DNA from: Leifsonia sp. 466MF
GTDB lineage: Bacteria > Actinomycetota > Actinomycetes > Actinomycetales > Microbacteriaceae
NCBI RefSeq assembly: GCF_900100265.1
Contig: NZ_LT629696.1
Coordinates: 3,348,001 to 3,412,000, forward strand
DNA: 64,000 nt
Reading direction: 5' to 3'
Below, one piece after another: positions 34,860-42,799 of the stretch (within the stretch, counting starts at the first letter, position 1; each line of letters begins with the position of its first letter). The notes under the pieces were generated by a model. That model was not told the DNA's origin, did no database searches, and worked only from the letters and a program-made list of their open reading frames with translations. The position numbers were made by a program, and so were the translations under genes.

Positions 34860-37800
34860 CTACTCGAGTCTTAGCCTTTCAGCGACTTCGTACATTCTCT
34901 CAGCGATTCGCGGGTTGGCATCCGCGGCGACAAACGAAGTCCGCGCGGCGATATGGACGCCATTAGGTAGTTCGTCGTCATCTAGCACTCGCAGAAACCA
35001 CATTGCACCGAAGACGCGATCGTCAGAACAGGCGATCGCGCGGAGATGCGAATCGAGCGAACCTGACCAGAGCGCTTCAAGCGAACTGTCCACTACGGCG
35101 CACGCTTCCGCGACGATGCCGTACGAAAGATCCGGTCTCGAAGCCATCGCACTTTTCAGTACTGCCCGCTCACACGTGACAATCAGACTCGGCTTCGAGT
35201 GAAGCGCTAGCCGCAAGGCACCCGCCGCCTCAGTCGCCTCGTCTAGTCGGCCGAGCAAGAAATCGGCATGGGCTTCGTCCATGTAACGCGAGTACCAATC
35301 GCGAGCACCAAGAGAACGGATGAGATCGCCACTGGGCCGATCGTGGGAGGGCTCGGCGAGGTTAATCCACGGGAGCCAATGTGGTCCAAGAACCGAATCC
35401 GCAGCGATTGGACTCACCAGCTCAAACAGCTCGTTGCGCAACTCTGGTGTGAGCAACGTGGGATCCTCGAGGCGCGCGCTCGCAATAAGGCTTGCCAGAA
35501 ATACGGCGACGTGACCCAAGGCTTGCTCGGCAGTCCCCCGGGCGGCGAAGGCGCGGACTATCCTCACCTGTTGATCGAGTTCCGCTGCATCAGTCGGGGT
35601 GCCCGCGAGAAATGTAAACCCTTCGTGCGCGTAACCTTCCCCTGGGACGAACGGCCAGAGCGGCGTGCCCGACGGGGATTTAGCGAGACTCGACACGAAA
35701 GCTTCGGTCACCGGAAACACGGCGCCCCACTCGTTCTGCGCCGCGTACCAATGGTCGACTTCGCCTAGTTCGCCGCGACGAGACGCCGCGGCAAGCTGCA
35801 AAAGCGCAGTTGTGCGAGATGTCGAAGTCGTGGCAGCAATCCGGTCGGCGTACTGGGCGCATGCCACGAACGGCCAGGGGGTGACCTGGGGTGCGCTGTC
35901 ATTATCGCTAGCACTGAAAGCCTCCAGAGCATCGGCAAGACTTGAGCTCGATGGATTAGCGGCGAACTTCGCGATTTCGATGGACGCGCGCCATTCGTAG
36001 TCGTCTGACTCAATCCCGGCGAGCCACTGCCATGCCTCCGTGTTTCCTCCGAGCGGGTAGAAGAAGACCGTTACGGCTGACTCCTTCGAGCGAGGGCTGC
36101 CGAAGTCAGGGCGATCGCGGATGTTGGCTCCCGAAAGAACGGAGAGGTTTCGCATCCACTCAGGCGAGGGCGTTTCGTGGCTGCGCAGGATTGACCTTGT
36201 ACCCAGTCGAGCGCGTTCCTCGTAGAACATTGTTGGCGGGGCAGTAAGGAAGCAGTTCCCCACTACTTCTCCCATTCCTGAGTCCCAAGTGTCCCAGGCC
36301 CATTCGATCAGCGCCGCCCGCAAATGAGGATCCGCCTCATCGAAGATTCTTCGCATGGCTTTATCCGCGCGGTCGGCGTGCTCACTACGAATCATGGCCA
36401 GCAGTGCGACCCGGTTAATAGAGTGCACGGCGCTCATTGCGTTCACCGATTCCAGCTCGTCCCAAAGGAGGCTGGCGTAGTCGGTGGAGGCCAAGAAGAG
36501 CAGCTGTCTAACGTCGACGCTCCTCGCCTGCGACAGCGCCCGAAGTGCATTCTGGACAAGACCCCGGGCGTACCTTGGCATCGACAGGCAGCTACCATCG
36601 CGCAGAATATCGATCGCGAGGTCGGCTCCAGGCAACATGAGCTGGGTGGTCTTGTCGTCAATATTGAGGCGCTCGCAAGACAGGACAATTTCAGCTCTCA
36701 GATGCTCCTTGTGGGCAAAGACGCTTCCGATCGCGAAAAGAACGACATTCCGCCAATAGGGCGTCCTTGCACGCGCTTCAATCTCACCAATGACATCGGT
36801 TTCGGGAAGGTTCACCAGATACTCGGCAGCCATAAATTCTTGAAGGCTTCGCAACTCGAAACCGATGCGGTCGGCTTGAAGTTTCGCGAGAAATACCAGT
36901 CGATCTGTAACGAGGCGCGTGAAGTCATCGACGAGGGCAGCCGCCTCCACCGGCTCGTGCCCTTGCTCTCGGAATCGTTCGGTCAGGAAGAGATTGAACT
37001 CGTCGATCGTCAACGAAGAGGTGGTTTCTCCAACGGCCGCTCCACGCGTTTGGAGTTCGAATCCGATTCGTCGATGGAGATAAACCACATCGGACTCATA
37101 GCGCTGCACCAGTTCGCTTAGCTCGCCGCTCTTCTCTTGCTCGCGTTCCGAAATCACGTTGTAGTACGCCGAATATAGACGCGAGCGATCATTGGGTGCC
37201 TTGCCGAGTTTCTCCAGCAGAACCTCCAAGATCGTGACCTGCAGTGGCGACTCAAATAGTCGCGACGTGTGCTCTTCCCTACTGGCGCGCCTGAGCCGCT
37301 CCATCACTTTTTCGGCATTGGTTGTGCCCTCTCCCATCCTGAGTGAGACGAGACCTTCCGCATACGAGATGGCTTCGGTGACGGTGAGCGCGCTGAGCTC
37401 GAAATGTTGGTATTCGTTCGGCGAGAACTCCTCGCCGTAACCTTGGGGGCGCGTGGTCGCCACTGCGGCGACGTCCGCTCCCAGCCCCGCCACATCGATG
37501 AAGAAATCTCGGATAGCGGTCATGACTTGTTCGCGGTTACTGGACGCGGGCACTTCATCCAACCCGTCAATGAGAAGGAGCCACGGATATCTCTGCAGCC
37601 ACCTCCGCACCATCATGGAATCAACGGGAACCGAAGACCTGTCGGATACCCGCGACGCGACGTAATGAAGTAGGGAGTCCTTCGGGCTTTCGGCAAGGTG
37701 GTCAGCGAGCTCAGAGAGGACTATACGGACTGGCCACCTACGCGCTCGAATCTCGGGTAGACCGAGTTTCTGGCGTCTTGCCTCTACTCTTGCAGCGGTA

Positions 37801-38852
37801 TCCCTGACATCAGCGACTTCGACGCTCGAACCTCTGAGGAACTCGGCACGGAAAAGCTGAGCGAGCCATTGCGTAACAGTGCTCTTTCCTTGCCCGGGAC
37901 CTCCTACCAGCACCGTACGGTTGGAACTCCGCCTGTCGCCGCCAATAGCATCCGCTCCCCGGTTGAACTCATTCACCAGGTACGTAACAATCCCCGAACG
38001 CTCCCGCGCCCTCTCCCGGTCAGTTTCAGCGATGTCGAAGTATTCGGAGGGGTCCACATCCTCGTCGTCTTCGTCGTCCGTGACAGAATCGGCAAGGTCA
38101 TCAGATTCGCTAGTATCCACGGTGGCCCAAGGCTGAGGGGGCAGACTTGCTGGGAGATCCACAAAGACGTCACCCATGGTCACTCGACCATCTCCGGAGG
38201 TCCCAGCCTGTGTGAGATTGATGATGTTCTCGTCGATGAGCAGCCGTGCGGTGTAGCCGGTCAATGCCTCTCCGAGCGTGCGCTCGGTATCATCTACTTG
38301 CGACAGCATCGCCGCGATAACGTCTCCGGGCGTAAGGAAGGCAGCATAGCGCCGGCGAATGTCTTCTGCATCGTCGAGCTGAGTGATCAGCTCGTGGTAA
38401 TCCCAAAGTTGAACTTCTTTGATCGGTAGGTCGGCCTCAGAAACGAGGCGTGATAGTTCTGCTCGGATATCGTCCTTACCCGCCCCGGGCACGGAAGAAA
38501 GCCTTACGTTCGTAACGAACAGCAAGTATTCGGGCTTTTCGTAGCGCTTCGAATCGGGGCGTGTCCACTCAGAAATCTCTTTGCGCACGACGGACTTGAG
38601 CCAGGTTAGGTTGGCACTCACATCTGACGTGTGGACTTTGAACTTAGCCTGCAGGACTCCGTAACCGTTCCAATCATTGGACCTGCCGAATGATGGTGCT
38701 TCGCCGTTCCAGATGGCTTCTCTTCCACCATCAGGTCCGTCTCCGAAAACGCTCAATTTCGGGCCAATTTTTCTGGCCAGAAGCGCCTGCGTTAGATGCT
38801 CGAAGTTACGGGGGCCCAACGAGTCGAGGTTGTAGTCCATGGTGTTGATCAT
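34860..38852 (-). CDS. PD-(D/E)XK-like nuclease fused to NACHT NTPase, bacterial NLR-like defence protein
   Basis: The 1330-residue protein has three parts. Residues 1-170 look like a Mrr-type PD-(D/E)XK domain: GDGPDGGREA with Asp at 41 and VLQAKFK with Lys at 70. An acidic linker at 246-270 precedes a STAND/NACHT NTPase: Walker A VGGPGQGKST at 316-325 and Walker B LLLIDGLDEVP at 425-435. Residues 600-1330 are helical with no recognised repeat and would be the sensor. This matches antiphage bNACHT/Avs-type proteins that cut DNA after binding a phage protein. Its start overlaps a zinc-ribbon ORF as ATGA. AT-richer codon use supports horizontal transfer. Confidence 0.85.
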   Translation of the reverse strand: MINTMDYNLDSLGPRNFEHLTQALLARKIGPKLSVFGDGPDGGREAIWNGEAPSFGRSNDWNGYGVLQAKFKVHTSDVSANLTWLKSVVRKEISEWTRPDSKRYEKPEYLLFVTNVRLSSVPGAGKDDIRAELSRLVSEADLPIKEVQLWDYHELITQLDDAEDIRRRYAAFLTPGDVIAAMLSQVDDTERTLGEALTGYTARLLIDENIINLTQAGTSGDGRVTMGDVFVDLPASLPPQPWATVDTSESDDLADSVTDDEDDEDVDPSEYFDIAETDRERARERSGIVTYLVNEFNRGADAIGGDRRSSNRTVLVGGPGQGKSTVTQWLAQLFRAEFLRGSSVEVADVRDTAARVEARRQKLGLPEIRARRWPVRIVLSELADHLAESPKDSLLHYVASRVSDRSSVPVDSMMVRRWLQRYPWLLLIDGLDEVPASSNREQVMTAIRDFFIDVAGLGADVAAVATTRPQGYGEEFSPNEYQHFELSALTVTEAISYAEGLVSLRMGEGTTNAEKVMERLRRASREEHTSRLFESPLQVTILEVLLEKLGKAPNDRSRLYSAYYNVISEREQEKSGELSELVQRYESDVVYLHRRIGFELQTRGAAVGETTSSLTIDEFNLFLTERFREQGHEPVEAAALVDDFTRLVTDRLVFLAKLQADRIGFELRSLQEFMAAEYLVNLPETDVIGEIEARARTPYWRNVVLFAIGSVFAHKEHLRAEIVLSCERLNIDDKTTQLMLPGADLAIDILRDGSCLSMPRYARGLVQNALRALSQARSVDVRQLLFLASTDYASLLWDELESVNAMSAVHSINRVALLAMIRSEHADRADKAMRRIFDEADPHLRAALIEWAWDTWDSGMGEVVGNCFLTAPPTMFYEERARLGTRSILRSHETPSPEWMRNLSVLSGANIRDRPDFGSPRSKESAVTVFFYPLGGNTEAWQWLAGIESDDYEWRASIEIAKFAANPSSSSLADALEAFSASDNDSAPQVTPWPFVACAQYADRIAATTSTSRTTALLQLAAASRRGELGEVDHWYAAQNEWGAVFPVTEAFVSSLAKSPSGTPLWPFVPGEGYAHEGFTFLAGTPTDAAELDQQVRIVRAFAARGTAEQALGHVAVFLASLIASARLEDPTLLTPELRNELFELVSPIAADSVLGPHWLPWINLAEPSHDRPSGDLIRSLGARDWYSRYMDEAHADFLLGRLDEATEAAGALRLALHSKPSLIVTCERAVLKSAMASRPDLSYGIVAEACAVVDSSLEALWSGSLDSHLRAIACSDDRVFGAMWFLRVLDDDELPNGVHIAARTSFVAADANPRIAERMYEVAERLRLE

Positions 38853-38953
38853 GGCTTACGCGCGACCCTCCGGTCTGCACCGCATTCGGGGCAGGCTGTT
38901 TTGGGGTCGAGTATTGAACCACGGACCGTGCACCCGCAGAATCGCGAAACCAT
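38849..38953 (-). CDS. 34-residue zinc-ribbon micro-protein coupled to the NACHT gene
   Basis: The ORF encodes MVSRFCGCTVRGSILD, then ACPECGADRRVARKP. The cysteines at 6, 8, 21 and 24 form a CxC/CxxC pair spaced like a zinc ribbon, followed by a basic tail. Its TGA overlaps the ATG of the NACHT gene in ATGA, which favours translational coupling. A GAGG element lies 11 nt before the ATG, a rather long distance. It could bind nucleic acid or the NACHT protein, or be only a leader. I recognise no named family. Confidence 0.6.
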   Translation of the reverse strand: MVSRFCGCTVRGSILDPKTACPECGADRRVARKP

Positions 38954-39019
38954 TTCGGCGCCGCCCTCGTTTGTGTTAGTCGTCTGTTGAATATCACCGC
39001 GAGCGACCCTAATAGGTTG

Positions 39020-39290
39020 GCGCTCGAGAGCACCGCGCGTACCACGAGCGTGTACGCGGCACGCAAGGCCGTGCTGGCCGCCCACCCTCGGGTCTGGGTG
39101 TCCGAGCTGAGGGACAGGTCGCCACGCCGATGATGCTGCAGTGATGAGCGCGGAACTGAAGGTTGCGTTCGAGTCCGTGATACCGCGACGAGAGACGAGC
39201 CACCGCGAGGAGATGGCATCGGTCGCGTTGTTCCTGGCCTCAAACGACTCGAGTTTCGCCAAGGTCCTCGAGCTGGTAGCCGACCGACGC
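39020..39290 (+). pseudogene. Decayed short-chain dehydrogenase gene fragment
   Basis: One frame from 39020 reads TTSVYAARKAVLAAHPRVWVSE, which matches the YxxxK active-site helix of SDR enzymes, and then meets TGA at 39131. A second frame from 39141 reads EEMASVALFLASNDSS and VLELVADRR, matching the SDR C-terminus. The frames differ by one, the N-terminal Rossmann half is missing, and the usual final glycines have changed. It is therefore a remnant. It fills most of the 425-nt gap between the micro-ORF and tRNA-Met. Confidence 0.72.
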
Positions 39291-39331
39291 GCCACCGCGA
39301 TCTGGCCGCCCTCCTGTCCCCGACAACCAAG

Positions 39332-39360
39332 AAACGGCGGCTGATCATCAGCCGCCGTTT
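39332..39360 (-). terminator. Terminator downstream of tRNA-Met
   Basis: AAACGGCGGCTGA and its exact complement form a 13-bp stem with a 3-nt loop, 18 nt beyond the tRNA-Met 3' end. The stem ends in TTT and a short T-rich tail on the minus strand. It may also act on the opposite strand, because the stem is symmetric. Confidence 0.8.
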
Positions 39361-39374
39361 CCGTGTTTCAAGAA

Positions 39375-39405
39375 CCTGTAGCGAGGGCGGGACTCGAACC
39401 CGCGA
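39375..39405. repeat. Right att-like boundary repeat inside tRNA-Met
   Basis: This 31-nt copy covers the 3' acceptor strand and T-arm of intact tRNA-Met and matches 33518-33548 at 30 positions. Integration here restored a whole tRNA, which is usual for tyrosine-recombinase elements. Confidence 0.83.
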
Positions 39406-39452
39406 CACCACGATTATGAGCCGTGTGCTCTAACCACCTGAGCTACCCCGCC
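39379..39452 (-). tRNA. tRNA-Met (CAT), elongator type
   Basis: The 74-nt sequence folds into a cloverleaf with acceptor GGCGGGG, a D-arm containing AGCTCAG, anticodon CAT at 39416-39418 and a GCGGG-TTCGAGT-CCCGC T-arm. CCA is not encoded. The G1-U72-type pair suggests elongator Met; a lysidine-modified tRNA-Ile(CAT) cannot be excluded by sequence alone. It is the integration target of the island to its left. Confidence 0.92.
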
Positions 39453-39497
39453 GTGGCATCCCCACGTCGAGCGAGCCAGTCGCAGGACGGGAGACGG

Positions 39498-39569
<72 letters not shown>

Positions 39570-39687
39570 GGAGCCGTGACGGCCCGAGGCACGTCGTTTT
39601 CGGCAACCGTTCGAGGATACCACCCACGACAGGGTGCTCCGTACCATTGCGGACGCCCGGCAGCGGCGGCCCCGCCCCCTGCGAGGC

Positions 39688-40644
39688 TCAGGCCGCCTTG
39701 GCCGCCTCCGAGGCTCCGGCGAGCGCCTCCAGCTCGTCGCCCGTGAGCTCGAGCTCGACGGACGCGAGGAGGTCCGGCAGCTGCTCCGTGGTGCGGGCGC
39801 TGGCGATCGGGGCGGTGATGGTCGGCTGCGCGGCCAGCCAGGCGAGGGCGACCGATGCGACGGAGGCGCCGTGGGCGGCGGCCACCTCGTCCAGGGCCGA
39901 GAGGACGGCGCGGCCGGTGTCGTCGAGGTACTTCGCGGCACCGCCGGCGCGAGCGCTGTCGACCGTGACGCCGTCGCGGTACTTGCCCGTCAGGAAGCCG
40001 GCCGCGAGAGCGAAGTACGGCATCACACCGAGGCCCTCGCGCTCGGCGATCGGGCGGTACGTCGTCTCGTACCCGCGCTCGACCAGGTTGTAGTGCGGCT
40101 GAAGGGCGACGGCGCGGTGGAGCCCCTCGCGCTCGGTGATCCGGAACCACTCCTCGATGCGCTCGGGCGAGTAGTTCGAGATGCCGATGTAGCGGACCTT
40201 GCCCGCATCCACCAGGCCGGAGAGCGCCGCCACCGTCTCCTCCAGCGGCACCGTCTCGTCGTCGAAGTGGGCGTAGTAGAGGTCGATGTAGTCCGACTTC
40301 AGTCGCTCCAGCGATGCGTCGGCCGCCCGACGGATGTTGTCGGCAGCGAGCCCCTTGAAGTCCGGGTGCTGGCTCACCTTGGTCGCGAGCACCACCTGGT
40401 CGCGGTTGCCACGCGCCTCGAACCACTCGCCGAGGATGCGCTCGGAGTCGCCGCCCGTGTTGCCAGGGACCCACGCCGAGTAGCCATCGGCGGTGTCGAC
40501 GAAGTTGCCACCCGCCGCGGTGTACCCGTCGAGGACGTCGAACGATGTCTCGCGGTCGGCCGTCCAGCCGAAGACGTTACCCCCCAGAGAGAGCGGGAAG
40601 ACCTCGAGGTCGGACGAACCGATCGTGCGGCGCGGTGCAGTCAT
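39688..40644 (-). CDS. Aldo/keto reductase
   Basis: This 318-residue cytoplasmic NADPH-dependent enzyme has the AKR barrel with LGGNVFGWTADRE, FVDTADGYSAW (catalytic Asp and Tyr), LATKVSQH (Lys) and DLYYAHFDDE (His). The later GISNYSPER and VALQPHYNLVERG blocks are typical of the YajO/Tas-like AKR group. AAGGAGAACAGC before the ATG fixes the start. It stands alone between tRNA genes and a divergent pentapeptide gene. The aldehyde or ketone substrate is unknown. Confidence 0.92.
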   Translation of the reverse strand: MTAPRRTIGSSDLEVFPLSLGGNVFGWTADRETSFDVLDGYTAAGGNFVDTADGYSAWVPGNTGGDSERILGEWFEARGNRDQVVLATKVSQHPDFKGLAADNIRRAADASLERLKSDYIDLYYAHFDDETVPLEETVAALSGLVDAGKVRYIGISNYSPERIEEWFRITEREGLHRAVALQPHYNLVERGYETTYRPIAEREGLGVMPYFALAAGFLTGKYRDGVTVDSARAGGAAKYLDDTGRAVLSALDEVAAAHGASVASVALAWLAAQPTITAPIASARTTEQLPDLLASVELELTGDELEALAGASEAAKAA

Positions 40645-40754
40645 GCTGTTCTCCTTCGTTGTGTCGTTCTTCCACGCTAACGCGGTCGGCCCAGGGCTAT
40701 TCCGGCTCTTCCTGAGGGTGTGGAAAGGTTGCGGCGGACCCGTACTGTGGACGG

Positions 40755-41612
40755 GTGCGCACCGCTGAAGAACCCCGCCGCGAGCTGAGAGCCGACTGCT
40801 CCCGGTGCGTCGGACTCTGCTGCGTCGCCCTCGCCTTCGCACGCTCCGCCGACTTCGCGTTCGACAAGCCCGCCGGCGACCCCTGCGTCAACCTCGACCA
40901 CGACGACCTCTGCACCATCCACCCGAGGCTCCGCGAGAGCGGCTTCCGCGGCTGCACGGTCTTCGACTGCTTCGGAGCCGGCCAGCAGGTGACGCAGCAC
41001 ACCTTCGACGGGATGGGGTGGCGCGGCGACGCCGACCGCCGTCGCGAGATGTTCGCCGTCTTCCCGCTCATGCGCCAGCTGCACGAGCTCCTCTGGTACC
41101 TCGAGGAGGCGCTCGCACTACCCGCGGCAGCCCGCATCCATCCCGCGCTCCGCCGTGCGCGTGCGGAGGTGCTGGAGCTGACAGACGCGCCGAGCGCGGT
41201 CATCGTCGACTCCGACATCGACGACCCGCGCGCACCGGCCGCCGAGCTCCTCCGCGAGGCCGCTCGGCTCACCCGCGAGGCCGGACCCGTCGGCACCGGA
41301 CCCCTCGGTGCCGGCAGGAAGCGGACCGCGCGTTCGCGCATCCAGCCGGGCGCAGACCTCCTGGGCGCCGACCTCCGCGGGGCGGACCTCCGGGGGGCCG
41401 AACTCCGCGACGCTCTCCTGATCGCCGCCGACCTCCGCGACGCCGACCTGTCCCGTGCCGAACTGATCGGAGCCGACCTCCGCGACGCGCGCCTCGACGG
41501 CGCCGACCTCCGCGAGGCGATCTATCTGACGCAGGTGCAGGTCAACGCGGCGACGGGCGACAGCCGCACCCTCCTGCCGCCGACGCTCGACCGCCCCGGC
41601 CACTGGGCATGA
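40755..41612 (+). CDS. YkgJ-like cysteine cluster fused to pentapeptide repeats
   Basis: The 285-residue protein begins with a Cys-rich region ([10 protein letters not shown] at 14-23, then Cys near 44, 53, 67 and 72), like the YkgJ/zinc- or iron-chelate family. After a helical linker, residues 196-258 form about twelve pentapeptide repeats of the A(D/E)LRx type ([16 protein letters not shown]), which should fold as a right-handed beta-helix. The GTG lies 6 nt after TACTGT, suggesting leaderless translation. Pentapeptide proteins may mimic DNA or serve as scaffolds; a metal-binding head joined to one is unusual. Function unknown. Confidence 0.8.
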   Translation: MRTAEEPRRELRADCSRCVGLCCVALAFARSADFAFDKPAGDPCVNLDHDDLCTIHPRLRESGFRGCTVFDCFGAGQQVTQHTFDGMGWRGDADRRREMFAVFPLMRQLHELLWYLEEALALPAAARIHPALRRARAEVLELTDAPSAVIVDSDIDDPRAPAAELLREAARLTREAGPVGTGPLGAGRKRTARSRIQPGADLLGADLRGADLRGAELRDALLIAADLRDADLSRAELIGADLRDARLDGADLREAIYLTQVQVNAATGDSRTLLPPTLDRPGHWA

Positions 41613-41631
41613 CCGCATCGCGTCACAGAGT

Positions 41632-41712
41632 GCAAACGCTTCCACCCCACTCGCTATACTGCCGCTGTGCGCGGCCGGCCGCGGGACACCGGCGGACGCA
41701 AACGCTTCCACC
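41632..41712 (+). promoter_or_regulatory. Promoter with paired LacI-type operators for the lacI-GH13 unit
   Basis: The 15-mer GCAAACGCTTCCACC occurs at 41632-41646 and again at 41698-41712. Its core GCAAACGCTTCC is a LacI-type pseudo-palindrome with central CG. TATACT at 41655 fits a -10 box, and GCAAAC 17 nt before it could be the -35 box inside the first operator. The LacI protein encoded just downstream probably represses its own operon. Confidence 0.78.
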
Positions 41713-41745
41713 GCATCAGACACGACGCGAGACGCAGGAGGTGGG

Positions 41746-42774
41746 ATGCCCGGGATCGACGATGTCGCGCGTCTCGCCGGCGTCTCCACGGCCACCGTCT
41801 CCCGCGCCCTGAGCGGCAACGGCCCGGTCTCCGACCACACACGGGCGCGCGTCGTCCAGGCGGCGTCGGAGCTCGGGTACGTCGTCTCCTCCGACGCGTC
41901 GAGCCTCGCCTCCGGCCGCACCCGCAACATCGGCGCCGTCGTGCCGCACCTCAACCGCTGGTTCTTCACCTCCGTCATCGAGGGCGCCGAGCGCGTCCTG
42001 CTGGGGCAGGGCTACGACCTCACGCTCTACAACCTCAGCGGGGACGGCGGCGAGCGCCGTCGCGTCTTCGACCACCACCTGCTGCGCAACCGGGTGGATG
42101 CGGTCTTCACCGTCTCGCTGGAGCTGGCGGAGGGCGAGGTTAGCCGGCTCCTCGCACTCGGAAAGCCCGTCGTCGGCGTGGGCGGCCCCCTCCCCGGCGT
42201 CAGCACCCTGACCATCGACGACCTGGCCGTCGCCCGCCTCGCCACAGACCACCTGATCTCGCTTGGGCACATCCGCATCGCCCACATCGGCGGCTCGCAG
42301 GAGTTCGACCTCGACTTCCACATCCCGACCAGCCGGCGCCTCGGCTACGAGCAGGCGCTGCGGGATGCGGGCCTCCCCGTCGACGAACAGCTGCACCGCG
42401 CCTCCGACTTCACCCTCCCCGGCGGTTACGACGCGGCGAAGCAACTGCTCGGGTCGCCGCACGAGCGCCCGACGGCGATCTTCGCGGGCTCGGACGAGAT
42501 GGCCATCGGCGCCATCCTCGCCGCACGCGACCTCGGACTCTCCGTCCCCCGCGACGTCTCCATTATCGGCATCGACGACCATCCTCTCGCCGACTTCTTC
42601 GGACTGAGCACGGTCGCGCAGCATCCCGACCGGCAGGGCGAACAGGCCGCCGCCCTGCTGCTCGACGCCCTCCAGGCCGCGCGGGCCGCTCCGACCCGGG
42701 CACGCCCCGATCCCCTCAGCCACACCGCTCCGGCGGATCTGATCGTGCGGTCCAGCACCGCCGTCCACCCCTGA
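41746..42774 (+). CDS. LacI family repressor of the alpha-glucosidase operon
   Basis: This 342-residue repressor has the N-terminal LacI helix-turn-helix (GIDDVARLAGVSTATVSRAL) and a ligand domain (IFAGSDEMAIGAILAA, IGIDDHPLADFFGLSTV). GGAGGTGGG lies directly before the ATG. It precedes a GH13 alpha-glucosidase gene by 25 nt on the same strand and follows two direct operator copies. It probably senses maltose-like or isomaltose-like sugars and controls its own transcription. Confidence 0.9.
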   Translation: MPGIDDVARLAGVSTATVSRALSGNGPVSDHTRARVVQAASELGYVVSSDASSLASGRTRNIGAVVPHLNRWFFTSVIEGAERVLLGQGYDLTLYNLSGDGGERRRVFDHHLLRNRVDAVFTVSLELAEGEVSRLLALGKPVVGVGGPLPGVSTLTIDDLAVARLATDHLISLGHIRIAHIGGSQEFDLDFHIPTSRRLGYEQALRDAGLPVDEQLHRASDFTLPGGYDAAKQLLGSPHERPTAIFAGSDEMAIGAILAARDLGLSVPRDVSIIGIDDHPLADFFGLSTVAQHPDRQGEQAAALLLDALQAARAAPTRARPDPLSHTAPADLIVRSSTAVHP

Positions 42775-42799
42775 CCATCACAACCGACACGAACACGAG

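Larger units (their letters stand above)
33518..39405. mobile_element. Genomic island at tRNA-Met carrying a NACHT-nuclease defence module
   Basis: The region lies between two copies of the tRNA-Met 3' half. Its coding strand is visibly less GC-rich, with codons such as ATA and TTA that are scarce in the flanks. It encodes, on one strand, a zinc-ribbon micro-protein, a PD-(D/E)XK-NACHT protein, a membrane GAF-like protein and a 64-residue protein, plus a decayed SDR gene. No integrase or transposase is recognisable, so the element is either degraded or mobilised in trans. Confidence 0.78.

Noticed and set aside
39141-39344. A 67-residue plus-strand ORF as an intact gene
   Set aside because: The start lies inside an SDR-like stretch whose upstream half continues in another frame, so it is best explained as a pseudogene fragment.
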